This document shows, one piece after another, positions 34,157 through 43,156 of a stretch of 64,000 bases of DNA (position 1 is the first letter of the stretch; every line of letters begins with the position of its first letter). The notes under the pieces were generated by a model, which was not told the origin of the DNA, made no database searches, and saw only the letters and a program-made list of their open reading frames with translations. The position numbers were made by a program, and so were the translations under genes. The stretch is from Burkholderia puraquae. GTDB lineage: Bacteria > Pseudomonadota > Gammaproteobacteria > Burkholderiales > Burkholderiaceae. The DNA lies in assembly GCF_002099195.1 (NCBI RefSeq), contig NZ_NBYX01000028.1, positions 17,822 through 81,821 on the forward strand, in the 5' to 3' direction.

Positions 34157-35298
34157 TGGCGCCCGGCAAACGAACCGCCGACGTCGCGATCGTCGGCGGC
34201 GGCTATACGGGGCTGTCCGCCGCGATCCACCTGGCGGAGCAGGGCGCGACGGTCGACGTCTGCGATGCCGATCCGCCCGGCGACGTCCCGAGCGCATTCA
34301 ACTTCGGTTCGGTCGCGAGCGTCGCGCCGGCGCTGCCGCGCGGCCCGGGTTCGGCCGCGCAGGCGCAGGCCGCCGAGCGCGAGGCGGCGCAGGCGATCGC
34401 GTATCTGAAGCGCTTCGTCGACAGCCGCAGCCTCGCGTGCGGGTGGGCGCATCCCGGCCATATCACGCTCGCGTGCGACGACGCATCGGCGATGCAACTG
34501 GCACGCCGGTTCGATCACTACGCGGCACAGCCGGACGCGCGTGTCGCATGGCTCGACGCGCAGGCGGTCGCGCAGGAAACCGGCGCGGCGCACGCGATCG
34601 CCGGGTTGTTGAACCTGAGTTTCGCATTGATCCGGCCGCGCGCGCTGCGAGATGCGATGCGGATGCGGGCCGCGACGCTCGGTGTGCGGATCCGGCGCGG
34701 CGCCCGCGTGAACGCGCTGCGGCTCGCGCCGGAAGCAGCCGCGCTCGACCTCGACGATGCGACGCTTGCCGCCGGCACCGTGCTGGTGTGCGCGGAGGAT
34801 GCGTGGCCGTTGCTGCCGGCCGACGTACGCCCGCCGCTCGAACGGTACGGCACGCATTTGCTCGCGACCGGCGTGCTCGACGACGCGACGCAACACCGCA
34901 TTTCGCGGCGGCCGCGCGTGTACGGCACGCTGTCCGCCGACAAGGACTACTTCCGGCTCGACGACCGCGGGCGACTGCTGTTCGGCAGCCGGCTCGGCCT
35001 GGCGACGGACATGCCGCCCGCGGATGCCGAAGCCGCCTTGCGCGCGCGGCTGGCGACGTATTTCCCGGCGCTCGGGCACGTGAGCGTCGAGCGTGTGTGG
35101 TCCGCGCCGCTCGGCTTCACGGCGCACGGCGTGCCGCATGTCGGCACGGCCGGGCGGCTGGGCTGGTGCGGCGGCTATTGCGGCAGCGGGATCGCCACGG
35201 CCGTTCATGGCGGCGCGGTGCTCGCCGGGCTCGTGCTCGGCGAGGCCGGCAGCGCCGTTCTTCACGATTCGATCACCGGTGCCGGGGAGGCGCGATGA
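34153..35298 (+). CDS. FAD-dependent amine/D-amino-acid oxidase family protein
   Basis: A 381-residue DAO/DadA-fold flavoprotein: N-terminal FAD motif VAIVGGGYTGLSAA (residues 11-24), a Glu/Asp ending the second strand, a substrate domain with SADKDYFRLDDRGRLLFG, and the C-terminal GWCGGYCGSGIATAVHGG that closes over FAD. This subgroup oxidises C-N bonds of secondary or primary amines (for example gamma-glutamylputrescine or glycine oxidases). In known hydrazine pathways a flavin oxidase of this type releases the hydrazine fragment from the N-N coupled intermediate; the same job is possible here. Overlaps both neighbours by 4 bases. Confidence 0.85.
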   Translation: MMAPGKRTADVAIVGGGYTGLSAAIHLAEQGATVDVCDADPPGDVPSAFNFGSVASVAPALPRGPGSAAQAQAAEREAAQAIAYLKRFVDSRSLACGWAHPGHITLACDDASAMQLARRFDHYAAQPDARVAWLDAQAVAQETGAAHAIAGLLNLSFALIRPRALRDAMRMRAATLGVRIRRGARVNALRLAPEAAALDLDDATLAAGTVLVCAEDAWPLLPADVRPPLERYGTHLLATGVLDDATQHRISRRPRVYGTLSADKDYFRLDDRGRLLFGSRLGLATDMPPADAEAALRARLATYFPALGHVSVERVWSAPLGFTAHGVPHVGTAGRLGWCGGYCGSGIATAVHGGAVLAGLVLGEAGSAVLHDSITGAGEAR

Positions 35299-36650
35299 AC
35301 ACTTTCGACATTCAGACGCTTGACGGCGCGAAGCCGCGGGCCCTTGCCGGGGAGGAGGTCGACGTGCTCGGGATCGGGGTCGGCCCGTTCAACCTGAGCC
35401 TGGCCGCGCTGCTGGCGCCGCTGGACGGCCTGCGCTCGCTGTTCGTCGAGCGCAAGCCCGAGTTTCGTTGGCATCCGGGGCTGATGCTCGCCGATTCGTC
35501 GTTGACGACGAGCTTCCTGAAGGACCTCGTGACGCTGGCCGATCCGTGCAGCCGCTACTCGTTCATCGCGTTCCTGCAACGCACCGAGCGCCTGTACTCG
35601 TTCGCGAACGCGCGCTTTCCGACCGTGCGCCGCCGCGAGTTCGAGCAGTACATGCAATGGGTATGCGCGTCGCTCGACAACCTGCGGTTCGACTGCGAAG
35701 TCGAAAGCGTCGTGCGGGACGGGCGCGCGCTGCGCGTCACGACCTCGCACGGGGTCGTGCGCACCGCGAACCTCGTCGTCGGCGTCGGGCTGCGCCCGAC
35801 CATTCCCGCGTGCGCACGGCCGCACCTGGGCGCCGACGTGCTGCATTCGTCGCAGTTCTGCACCGTGCGGCCGGCGCTCGCCGGCCGGCGCGTCGCGATC
35901 GTCGGCGGCGGCCAGAGCGGCGCCGAACTCGCGCTACACCTGCTCGGGCTGACGGGCGACGCGGCGCCCGCGCATGTCGCATGGCTGACGCGGCGCGAGA
36001 ACTTCCTGCCGATGGACGACTCGCCGTTCGTCAACGAATGGTTCGTGCCGCAGTACAACGAGCATTTCTCGCGGCTGTCGCCGGAGCGCAAGCGCGACGC
36101 GCTCGACACGCAGCGCCTCGCGAGCGACGGCGTCACGCTGCCGCTCCTGACTGCGATCTACCAGCGGCTCTACGAGATCACGCACATCGAAGGGCGCACC
36201 GGCCATTGCGCGCTGATGCCGGGCCGCAGCATGGCCAACCTGCATCGCGCGGACGGCGGCTACGTGCTGAGCGTCGACGACGGTACCGGCGTGCACGCGC
36301 CGCTGCACGCCGACGTCGTGCTGCTCGCGACGGGCAGCGAATTCCAGATGCCGGGTGCGCTGGAATCGCTGCGCTTCGAGATGCACACGCGCAACGGCGT
36401 GCCGGAGCTCGACGACGACTATGCGGTGCGCTGGAACCGGCCGAGCGCCGCGCGGATTTTCTTCCAGAACGCCGCGCGCACGACGCGCGGTATCGCCGAC
36501 CCGAACCTGAGCCTCGCCGCGTGGCGCAGCGGCCGGATCGCGAATGCGATCGCGGGCGCATCCATCTATGAAGTCGGCACGCCGCCGGGTTTCGTCGACT
36601 GGCCGCACGGCGACGCGCCGCACGCTGCCACCCAACAATTCGTGAACTGA
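35295..36650 (+). CDS. Lysine/ornithine N-monooxygenase (IucD/PvdA family)
   Basis: A 451-residue flavin N-hydroxylase. FAD motif GIGVGPFN (residues 26-33), substrate-loop WHPGLMLADSSLTTSFLKDLVT (about 59-80), NADPH motif GGGQSG (204-209) and terminal ATGSEF place it in the lysine N6 / ornithine N5 hydroxylase family. Normally it serves hydroxamate siderophores, but no siderophore synthetase, NRPS or TonB receptor is nearby. Its companions here are a MetRS-like enzyme and a cupin, which in hydrazine-forming pathways use the N-hydroxy amine as the nucleophile. Substrate could be lysine, ornithine or the product of the aminomutase. Confidence 0.92.
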   Translation: MNTFDIQTLDGAKPRALAGEEVDVLGIGVGPFNLSLAALLAPLDGLRSLFVERKPEFRWHPGLMLADSSLTTSFLKDLVTLADPCSRYSFIAFLQRTERLYSFANARFPTVRRREFEQYMQWVCASLDNLRFDCEVESVVRDGRALRVTTSHGVVRTANLVVGVGLRPTIPACARPHLGADVLHSSQFCTVRPALAGRRVAIVGGGQSGAELALHLLGLTGDAAPAHVAWLTRRENFLPMDDSPFVNEWFVPQYNEHFSRLSPERKRDALDTQRLASDGVTLPLLTAIYQRLYEITHIEGRTGHCALMPGRSMANLHRADGGYVLSVDDGTGVHAPLHADVVLLATGSEFQMPGALESLRFEMHTRNGVPELDDDYAVRWNRPSAARIFFQNAARTTRGIADPNLSLAAWRSGRIANAIAGASIYEVGTPPGFVDWPHGDAPHAATQQFVN

Positions 36651-36665
36651 CAGGAGCACACCGCC

Positions 36666-37931
36666 ATGACCCATGCACCGGCCATGCTGTATCTCGACAC
36701 GCGCGCGCTTCCGGGTGAGCGGATCGCCGAAATCGACGCGGCGCGCAGCCTCGGGCTCGACCTGTATGTGGCGACGCCGACGCCGGACGCGTTCCGCTCG
36801 TTCGGCTGCGCCGGCATCATTCCGACGCGGCTCGGCGATTACGACGCCGCCGAGCGGACCATTCTCGACTACCTGCGCGAACATCGCGTCGAGCTGTCCG
36901 GCGTCGTCGCGTGGAAGGACCTCGAAGTCGTGCTCGCGAGCCGGCTGTCGCATCGGCTCGGGCTGCGCGGCACGGCGCCGGACGCCGCGCTCAACGTGCG
37001 CGACAAGGCCGCGACCCGCCGCGTGCTGGACGCCGTGCCGAACGCGAACCCGCGTTACGCGGTGGTCAGCAGCGAAGCCGAGTTCGCTGCCGCGCTGAAG
37101 CGTATCGGCGCGCCTGCGCTGCTGAAGCCGGCCGGCAACTCCGGCAGCCGCGGCATCTTTCCGGTCGACGCGCACGACGATCCGGCCGAGGTCTATCGCG
37201 CATTTCGCGCATACAACTCGCCGGAAAAGGGCGAGATGTTCAGCCTGTACGGCGATCATGCGCTGCTCGAGGAACGGCTGACGGGCAGTGAGCACTCGGT
37301 GTCCGGCGTCGTCGCGCACGGCCGCGTCGCGATCAACGCGATCATCGACAAGACCTTCGACCGGTCGATCCCGATCCAGTACGAGAACGTGACGCCGTCG
37401 CTGCTGCCGGCCGGCACGCAGGCGGCCATTCGCGACATGGTGCGCGCGGGCGTCGCGGCAACCGGCATCGACTGGTGCGGCTTCCACGCGGACGTGATGG
37501 TGACGCGCGACGGGCCGAAGATTCTCGAGATCGGCGGGCGGCTCGGCGGCGAGTTCATCAACTCGCACCTGATCCCGTACAGCGTCGCGGGCTTTTCGCC
37601 GTATCGCACGGTGCTCGATCTCGCGCGCGGTGCGATCGACGGCCCGCTCGACGACCGGTTCGGCACCGTGTCGACGCGCGCGGGCCAGCGCATCGTGATG
37701 CCGCCCGGGCTCGGCCGCATCGCCCGCGTCGAAGGGTTCGAGCGACTGTGGCGCCGGCCGGAACTGCGTTTCCTGCAGGTCGTCGCCGGCAAGGGCGCGC
37801 AGATGGCGCTGCCGAAGGACGTGTTCAAGGCGTACGAGATCGCGTACCTGATCGCGCAGTGCGAACTCGACCGCGATATCGTGGCGCTGCTGCGCGAGCT
37901 CGCGGCCGACGTGACCGTCACGCTGGACTGA
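36666..37931 (+). CDS. ATP-grasp ligase
   Basis: A 421-residue ATP-grasp protein of the carbamoyl-phosphate-synthase-like amino-acid ligase type. ATP-binding elements are PALLKPAGNSGSRGIF (about residues 150-165), LLEERLTGSEHSVSGVV (200-216) and the Mg site ILEIGGRLGGEFI (286-298). These enzymes form an acyl phosphate and couple it to an amine, making peptide-like amide bonds. It starts 15 bp after the N-hydroxylase and precedes the MetRS-like gene by 13 bp. Likely joins the unusual amino acid to another residue, or ligates at a carboxylate made by the oxidases. Confidence 0.88.
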   Translation: MTHAPAMLYLDTRALPGERIAEIDAARSLGLDLYVATPTPDAFRSFGCAGIIPTRLGDYDAAERTILDYLREHRVELSGVVAWKDLEVVLASRLSHRLGLRGTAPDAALNVRDKAATRRVLDAVPNANPRYAVVSSEAEFAAALKRIGAPALLKPAGNSGSRGIFPVDAHDDPAEVYRAFRAYNSPEKGEMFSLYGDHALLEERLTGSEHSVSGVVAHGRVAINAIIDKTFDRSIPIQYENVTPSLLPAGTQAAIRDMVRAGVAATGIDWCGFHADVMVTRDGPKILEIGGRLGGEFINSHLIPYSVAGFSPYRTVLDLARGAIDGPLDDRFGTVSTRAGQRIVMPPGLGRIARVEGFERLWRRPELRFLQVVAGKGAQMALPKDVFKAYEIAYLIAQCELDRDIVALLRELAADVTVTLD

Positions 37932-37944
37932 CCCGGAGACCCTC

Positions 37945-39540
37945 ATGCCGATCGACACGATCCGCGACCCGCGCCACTACCTGCTGGTGCCCGCGATGCC
38001 GGCGCCGAACGGGCGCCTGCACCTGGGTCATATCGCGGGCCCGTACCTGCGGCTCGACATGCTCGCGCGCCACCTGCGCAGCCGCGGCGAATGCGCGCGC
38101 ATCGCGTGCGCGAGCGACCCGTACGATTCCTACATTCCGCTGCGCGCCGGGCAGGCCGGCGTCGAAGCGGCGGCGCTCGCGCGGCAGAGCTGCGCGGGCA
38201 TCGTCGACGATCTCGCCGACATGAACATCGACGTCGACCTGTTCGTCGATCCGCTCGGCGATGCGCATCACGACGCGTACCTCGCCGCGCACGACGGGCT
38301 CGTCGCGCGGCTTGCCGCGCAGCGACGCGTGTCGACGGTGCGCGAACGCCTGCCGTATTCGGCCGCGCGCGACTGCTACGTGACCGGCAGTTTCCTGCTC
38401 GGCCGCTGCCCGCAGTGCGCGCGCGACGTTTCGGGATTCTTCTGCGAGGACTGCGGCGCGCATTTCCAGCCGGAGGATGTCCGCGAACCGTCGGCGCGCT
38501 GGGGCGAGACGCTTGCGATGCGCGAACAGGACAACCTGTTCTTCGACATCGCGGATCCCGCCGCGCTGGTTGCGCAACTGGTGGACACCGAGACCGCACC
38601 GGTATTCGTCGATATCGCGCGCCGCCATCTCGAACGCGACGGTGCGCGCTTTCGCGTGACGAGCCATGCCGGCTGGGGGCTGCCGTACGTGCTGGACGGC
38701 GAACCGCGCACGCTGTTCGGTCATGGGCTGCTGTTCGGCGCGATCCGCTTCGTCGGCGATCTCTATGCGCGCAAGCACGGGCTGCATGCGAACCCGTTCG
38801 ATCGCGACTCGGACGTGATCACCGTGAACGGATTCGGGATCGACAACTGCGTGTCGCACCTGGTCGGGATCCAGGCGATGGCGATGGCCGACGGCGTGTC
38901 GAAGCCGTTCGACCGCTTCGTGATCAACCACTTCTATACGCTGGAAGGGCGCAAGTTCTCGACGAGCCTGCGCTGGGCGATCTGGGTCGAGGATCTCGCG
39001 GCCCGCACGCGCGTGCCGGCCGACGCGGTGCGCTTCTTCGTCGCGTCGACCAATCCGGTCGACGCGCGCACCGACTTCGATCGCGATGCGTTCTGCCGGT
39101 TCGTCAACGGGCCGTATGCGGCTGTACAGCGGCAGGTGGCCGAGGCGATCGGCGGGCCGCTCGCGGCGCGCGCGCCGGCCGACGAAACGGCGCGGGCGGC
39201 CGAGGCGGCGTGGCGCGATGCGCAGCGCGCGATGGATTTTGCGACGTTCGACCCGACGGCGCTGGCCCGGGTCGTCGAGCGCTGGAGTGCACGCTTCGAC
39301 GGCGCGCGCGCGGCCGGCGACCTGTACGGCTGGACGAAGGGCTTCGCGCTGCTTGCGTATCCGTTGATGCCGGCGCTCGCGCGGACCGCGTGGCGCGCGC
39401 TCGGGTTGCGCGGCGAACCGAACGCCGGCGACTTCGCACGGTTGTCGTCGCCGGTCGTCACGCCGCTGGCGAGCTTCGACCCGGTCACGCCCGGGGAACT
39501 GGCGGCCGTGCTGCCGCCCGGCATGCGGGAGGTCGCATGA
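37945..39540 (+). CDS. Methionyl-tRNA-synthetase-like enzyme (possible hydrazine synthetase subunit)
   Basis: A 531-residue class I synthetase homologue. It keeps the HIGH-type motif HLGH (26-29), a KMSKS-type KFSTS (337-341) and a zinc knuckle pair CPQC (155-158) / CEDC (167-170), as in MetRS. It lacks the usual length and tRNA-binding C-terminal extension of housekeeping MetRS and sits inside a biosynthetic run. In several hydrazine and N-N natural-product pathways a MetRS-like domain activates an amino acid as its adenylate and esterifies it to an N-hydroxy amine, with a fused cupin completing N-N bond formation. Here the cupin is a separate gene (40705). A role as a spare MetRS is less likely. 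Confidence 0.87.
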   Translation: MPIDTIRDPRHYLLVPAMPAPNGRLHLGHIAGPYLRLDMLARHLRSRGECARIACASDPYDSYIPLRAGQAGVEAAALARQSCAGIVDDLADMNIDVDLFVDPLGDAHHDAYLAAHDGLVARLAAQRRVSTVRERLPYSAARDCYVTGSFLLGRCPQCARDVSGFFCEDCGAHFQPEDVREPSARWGETLAMREQDNLFFDIADPAALVAQLVDTETAPVFVDIARRHLERDGARFRVTSHAGWGLPYVLDGEPRTLFGHGLLFGAIRFVGDLYARKHGLHANPFDRDSDVITVNGFGIDNCVSHLVGIQAMAMADGVSKPFDRFVINHFYTLEGRKFSTSLRWAIWVEDLAARTRVPADAVRFFVASTNPVDARTDFDRDAFCRFVNGPYAAVQRQVAEAIGGPLAARAPADETARAAEAAWRDAQRAMDFATFDPTALARVVERWSARFDGARAAGDLYGWTKGFALLAYPLMPALARTAWRALGLRGEPNAGDFARLSSPVVTPLASFDPVTPGELAAVLPPGMREVA

Positions 39541-40718
39541 TGGAAGGCGCACTCGAAGGGCTCGTGATCGTCGACCTGACGCGCGTGCTGGCCGGCCCGT
39601 TCTGCACGATGCTGCTGGCCGACCACGGTGCGCGCGTCATCAAGGTCGAGCGCCCGTCGACCGGCGACGACGCACGCGCATACGGCCCGTGGTATGGCGA
39701 CAAGTCGGCGTACTTCGCATCGCTCAATCGCGGCAAGGAGAGCATCGCGCTCGACCTGAAGGACCCGGCCGACCGGCGCGTGCTCGATGCGCTGCTCGAG
39801 AAGGCGGACGTCGTCACCGAAAACTTCCGGCCCGGCACGATGGCGCGCATCGGCTACGGCTGGGACACGCTGCATGCGCGCTTTCCGCGCCTGATCTACG
39901 GCAGCGCGTCGGGGTTCGGCCATACGGGGCCGTTTCGCGATCACCGGGCGTACGACATGATCGTCCAGGGGCTCGGCGGGATCATGAGCGTGACCGGCGA
40001 GCCCGGGCGTATGCCCGTGCGGGTCGGGCCGTCGATCGGCGACCTCGCGGCCGGCCTGTTCCTGACGACCGGGTTGCTGATGGCGCTCGTGCGGCGCGGC
40101 CGGACCGGACAGGGCTCGAAAGTCGACATCGGCATGTTCGACTGTCAGCTCGCGCTGATGGAGTATTTCATCGGCCGCTATTTCGCGACCGGTGAAGTCA
40201 CCGGGCCGGTCGGCAGCTATCGGCCGGCGATCGCGCCGCCGTTCGGCGTTTATCGCGCGGCGGACGGCCCGCTCATCATCGCGGCCGGCAACGACAAGCT
40301 GTTCGGGCTGCTGTGCGACGCGCTCGGCGTGCCGGCGCTCGCGGCCGATCCGCGCTTCGCCGGCGGCGAGGCGCGCAAGGATCACGAGGCCGAGCTCGAA
40401 CGCACGCTCAACGGCCTGCTGGCGGCGCACGGCGTCGAGCACTGGTGCGAGCGGTTCGCGCGCGCGGGGCTGCCGGCCGGCCCGATCAACCGCGTCGACC
40501 AGGCGGTCGTCCATCCGCAGACGGCCGCACGCAACATGCTGATCGACGTCGACGATCCGGATGTCGGCCCGTACCGGCTCGTGGGGACGCCGATCAAGAT
40601 CTCGGGCTGCCCCGATCCGGATACCCGCCGGGCCGCACCGGCGCTCGATCGCGACCGCGACGCGATTCTCGCGGAACTGGGCCTGGTCGGGGAGGAGGTG
40701 AACGATGAGCGCGCGTAA
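39540..40718 (+). CDS. Class III CoA-transferase (CaiB/BaiF family)
   Basis: A 392-residue family III CoA-transferase. Catalytic Asp is probably Asp139 in HRAYDMIVQGLGG, and the N-terminal VIVDLTRVLAGPFCTMLLADHGARVIKVE and GRTGQGSKVDIGMFD blocks are characteristic. It moves CoA between carboxylic acids via an aspartyl-CoA thioester. ATG at 39540 lies 8 bases after GGAGG; an adjacent ATG at 39537 overlaps the upstream stop. A CoA-transferase in an N-N-type gene set is unexpected and implies a CoA-activated intermediate, either in the pathway or shared with the hydratase at 26005. Confidence 0.93.
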   Translation: MEGALEGLVIVDLTRVLAGPFCTMLLADHGARVIKVERPSTGDDARAYGPWYGDKSAYFASLNRGKESIALDLKDPADRRVLDALLEKADVVTENFRPGTMARIGYGWDTLHARFPRLIYGSASGFGHTGPFRDHRAYDMIVQGLGGIMSVTGEPGRMPVRVGPSIGDLAAGLFLTTGLLMALVRRGRTGQGSKVDIGMFDCQLALMEYFIGRYFATGEVTGPVGSYRPAIAPPFGVYRAADGPLIIAAGNDKLFGLLCDALGVPALAADPRFAGGEARKDHEAELERTLNGLLAAHGVEHWCERFARAGLPAGPINRVDQAVVHPQTAARNMLIDVDDPDVGPYRLVGTPIKISGCPDPDTRRAAPALDRDRDAILAELGLVGEEVNDERA

Positions 40719-41055
40719 GTTTCCGCATGTCGGCGCGTTGCCGCCGGAATCGCATGTGCCGGGCGTCGTGCTGCGCCAGGCCGACTTCGCCGGGCTCGGC
40801 GACGGCGAGATTCCGTTTCGCGGCGGCCTGTTCACGGTCGAGCCGAATTGCACGTCGCGGCTGGACGTCCACGCGGTGCGCGAATGCTGGATGATCGCGC
40901 AGGGCAGCGGCCGGCTGACCTACGACGGCGAGCCCGTGCGCGTGCGCGCCGGCGACGTGCTGTATTTCGAATCGCACCGGTCGCACCAGGTGCAGAACGA
41001 CGGCGCGACGCCGCTCGTGATCAGCACCGTCTGGTGGCAAGCCGATGCGGGTTGA
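40705..41055 (+). CDS. Stand-alone cupin (possible hydrazine synthetase partner)
   Basis: A 116-residue single cupin. Motif 1 is VHAVRECWMIAQGSGRLTYDG with His56 and Glu60; motif 2 is RAGDVLYFESHRSHQVQNDG with His91 and His94. His56, Glu60 and His94 are plausible metal ligands. The gene overlaps the CoA-transferase by 14 bases and the next flavoprotein by 11, so it is cotranslated. In known hydrazine synthetases a cupin of this size is fused to a MetRS-like domain and rearranges the aminoacyl ester of an N-hydroxy amine to give the N-N bond. Here it would act in trans with the product of 37945. Confidence 0.82.
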   Translation: MSARKFPHVGALPPESHVPGVVLRQADFAGLGDGEIPFRGGLFTVEPNCTSRLDVHAVRECWMIAQGSGRLTYDGEPVRVRAGDVLYFESHRSHQVQNDGATPLVISTVWWQADAG

Positions 41056-42214
41056 TCTCGCGATCGTCGGCGCGGGTGTGACGGGCGCGACGATCGCGCA
41101 CGTGGCGGCGCGGCATGCGGGTGCGCTGCGCATCGCCGTGTTCGATGCGCGGCCGGTCGTGCAGACCGCCACCGCGCTGTCGGCCGGCGTCGTCACGCCG
41201 TTTTGCGGCACCGGCGAGCGTCGTGCGCGATCGCTGGTCGCGAACGCGTATTACGGCGCGTGGGCGCGGGCCGGATGCTGCGTGCGCGACGCGCCGTTCG
41301 CCTTCGTTGCGGCCGCATCCGACGCAGGCGGCCCGTTGTTCGCGACGCCGGTGCCGGCCGATACGCCGGGTGCCGGCGACGCGCTGCTCGGCGCGTTGCC
41401 CGCCGGCGCGCGACTGTGGCGCGCCGGCCGTGCGTGGCTGGTCGACGTGCCGCGGCTGGTCGCGCACTACCTGACGGGCCCGCATGCGGTCGAACGTTTC
41501 GACGCGCCGGTCACGCACGTGTCGCGCAATGCCGGCGGCTGGACCCTCGTGGCCAACGGCGTGACGCTGCATGCCGACCGGCTCGTCCGCGCGAGCGGCC
41601 CGTGGCCGGCGGTCGACGGCGAAGCAGTCGACGACGTGCGCGGCGAAGCGCGACCGGACATCGTCACGAAGAAGATCGTCGCGTTCGACGTTGACGGGCG
41701 CGCATTGCCGCCGGCGCCGGACTCGCCGGTCGTCTACCTGCCGGACGCACAGGCGTTTCTCGCGCCGGTGCACGCGCGGCGCGGCTGGCTGCTGAGCATC
41801 ACGTCGCACGCGTGGGGATGTGCCGCCGGCGCGCGCGTCGGGCCGAGCGCCGACGAGCGCGCACTGGCGCACGCGCTGCTCGCGCGTCACTTTCCGGGCC
41901 TGCGCGACGCGCATCTCGCCGCGCGTGTAGCCGTGGACGGCTACACGACCGACCGCAATCCGCGGGTCACGCCGATCGGCCGCAACGGCTGCGCGGTGGC
42001 GGGCGCGTCGGGCTCCGGCGTGCGCTTCGCACCAGCGCTCGCGTATGAAGCGCTCGCCGCCGTCGGGTTGCCGTTCGCCCCCGATCCGGACACGACCGCG
42101 CCCGAGCCGTCGCTTCGCGAGCGCACCGATTTACCTGTTGCTTCCTTCACCGAACCTGTTCAGCCATGCATACCGAACTCGCCTGGGTTGCCGTCGCACC
42201 CGCCTTCGCACTGA
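41045..42214 (+). CDS. FAD-dependent oxidoreductase (DAO-like)
   Basis: A 389-residue flavoprotein with the N-terminal motif LAIVGAGVTGATIA (residues 5-18) and the C-terminal FAD-closing region RVAVDGYTTDRNPRVTPIGRNGCAVAGASGSGVRFAPALAYEALA, typical of DAO/glycine oxidase relatives. It is the second flavin oxidase of the run and differs from the one at 34153, so two oxidation steps on amines or imines are likely. The last 16 codons overlap the start of the permease gene and are probably not conserved. Confidence 0.83.
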   Translation: MRVDLAIVGAGVTGATIAHVAARHAGALRIAVFDARPVVQTATALSAGVVTPFCGTGERRARSLVANAYYGAWARAGCCVRDAPFAFVAAASDAGGPLFATPVPADTPGAGDALLGALPAGARLWRAGRAWLVDVPRLVAHYLTGPHAVERFDAPVTHVSRNAGGWTLVANGVTLHADRLVRASGPWPAVDGEAVDDVRGEARPDIVTKKIVAFDVDGRALPPAPDSPVVYLPDAQAFLAPVHARRGWLLSITSHAWGCAAGARVGPSADERALAHALLARHFPGLRDAHLAARVAVDGYTTDRNPRVTPIGRNGCAVAGASGSGVRFAPALAYEALAAVGLPFAPDPDTTAPEPSLRERTDLPVASFTEPVQPCIPNSPGLPSHPPSH

Positions 42215-43089
42215 TCTGTATCGGCATTGCGGTGCGTCGCATCGCGCTGGTCGATGCGGCATTCTGGCCGTCCGCCGAAAAACTGACCCACTACGTGCTG
42301 TTTCCCGCGTTCCTCGTGCATTCGATCGGGCTGGCCGGGCCGCTCGACGCGTCGTCGAAGTCGACGATCCTGCTGCTGACAGGCCTCACGCTCGCGGTGC
42401 TGGCCGCCGTCGTGCTCGGCTGCCGGCTGTGTGCGGTGCCGCATGCGTCGTTCACGTCGATCGTCCAGGGCTCGATCCGCTTCAACAGCTACATCTTCCT
42501 GTCGGTCGCGTCGGGGTTGCTGAACCATGCGGACTACGGGATCGCGGCGGTGGTCGTCGCGTACATGGTCGCGATCTCGAACACACTTGTGCTGCTGTCG
42601 TTCGAGCACGGCCAGGCCGGCGGCCGTGGATTCGTTGGGATCGTCGGCAAGGTGGCGGCGAATCCGCTGATCGTCGCGAGTGCGTTCGGGATCGTGCTGA
42701 ACCTGACCGGCTGGCGGCTGCCCGCCGCGCTGGACCAGACCGTCGACGTGCTCGGTGGCGCCGCGTTGCCGTTGAGCCTGATCTGCGTCGGCGCCGCGCT
42801 GCGGCTGCCGTTGCCGCGCAAGGAAGCGGCGCTCGTGCGCGCGGGGCTCGTGACCACCGCGATCCGGCTGGTCGGGTTTCCGCTGCTCGCGCTGACCGCG
42901 ACGAAGGCGTTCGCGGTGCCGCCGCTGTCCGGGAACCTGATCCTGCTCTATTCGGTGCTGCCGTGCGCGAGCAACTCGTACGTGCTGTCCACGCAGTACG
43001 GTGGCAACCACCGGCTGATGGCATTCGTCGTCGCGCTGTCGACGGTGCTGTCGTTCGTTCCGATTTTCATCGTCGCGCGTGCGATGTAG
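42166..43089 (+). CDS. AEC-family permease (auxin efflux carrier type)
   Basis: A 307-residue inner-membrane protein with about ten hydrophobic segments and the AEC pattern: an N-terminal half ending in FNSYIFLSVASGLLN and a C-terminal half with LPLSLICVGAALRLP and NLILLYSVLPCASNSYVLSTQYGG. Family members move organic acids or amino-acid-like compounds. Within the run it is the best candidate for product export (or precursor import). It overlaps the preceding flavoprotein gene by 49 bases. Confidence 0.88.
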   Translation: MHTELAWVAVAPAFALICIGIAVRRIALVDAAFWPSAEKLTHYVLFPAFLVHSIGLAGPLDASSKSTILLLTGLTLAVLAAVVLGCRLCAVPHASFTSIVQGSIRFNSYIFLSVASGLLNHADYGIAAVVVAYMVAISNTLVLLSFEHGQAGGRGFVGIVGKVAANPLIVASAFGIVLNLTGWRLPAALDQTVDVLGGAALPLSLICVGAALRLPLPRKEAALVRAGLVTTAIRLVGFPLLALTATKAFAVPPLSGNLILLYSVLPCASNSYVLSTQYGGNHRLMAFVVALSTVLSFVPIFIVARAM

Positions 43090-43156
43090 GCTGACACGCC
43101 GCGACGAAGCCGGCGTGGCCGGCCGTGCACCATCAACAACAAGACAGGAGACACCC

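Noticed and set aside
35295..36650. Siderophore cluster interpretation for the N-hydroxylase
   Set aside because: No NRPS, IucA/C-type synthetase, hydroxamate acyl/formyl-transferase, TonB receptor or Fur-like box was seen nearby; the MetRS-like and cupin neighbours fit N-N chemistry better.
35934..37958. A 674-codon minus-strand open frame opposite the N-hydroxylase and ATP-grasp genes
   Set aside because: Shadow of third-position GC bias; composition (Arg, Val, His-rich) and lack of motifs do not support a protein.
37945..39540. Housekeeping methionyl-tRNA synthetase
   Set aside because: Shorter than usual MetRS, no tRNA-binding C-terminal extension, and locked in a biosynthetic operon; a resistance-type or biosynthetic paralogue is more likely, though not excluded without phylogeny.
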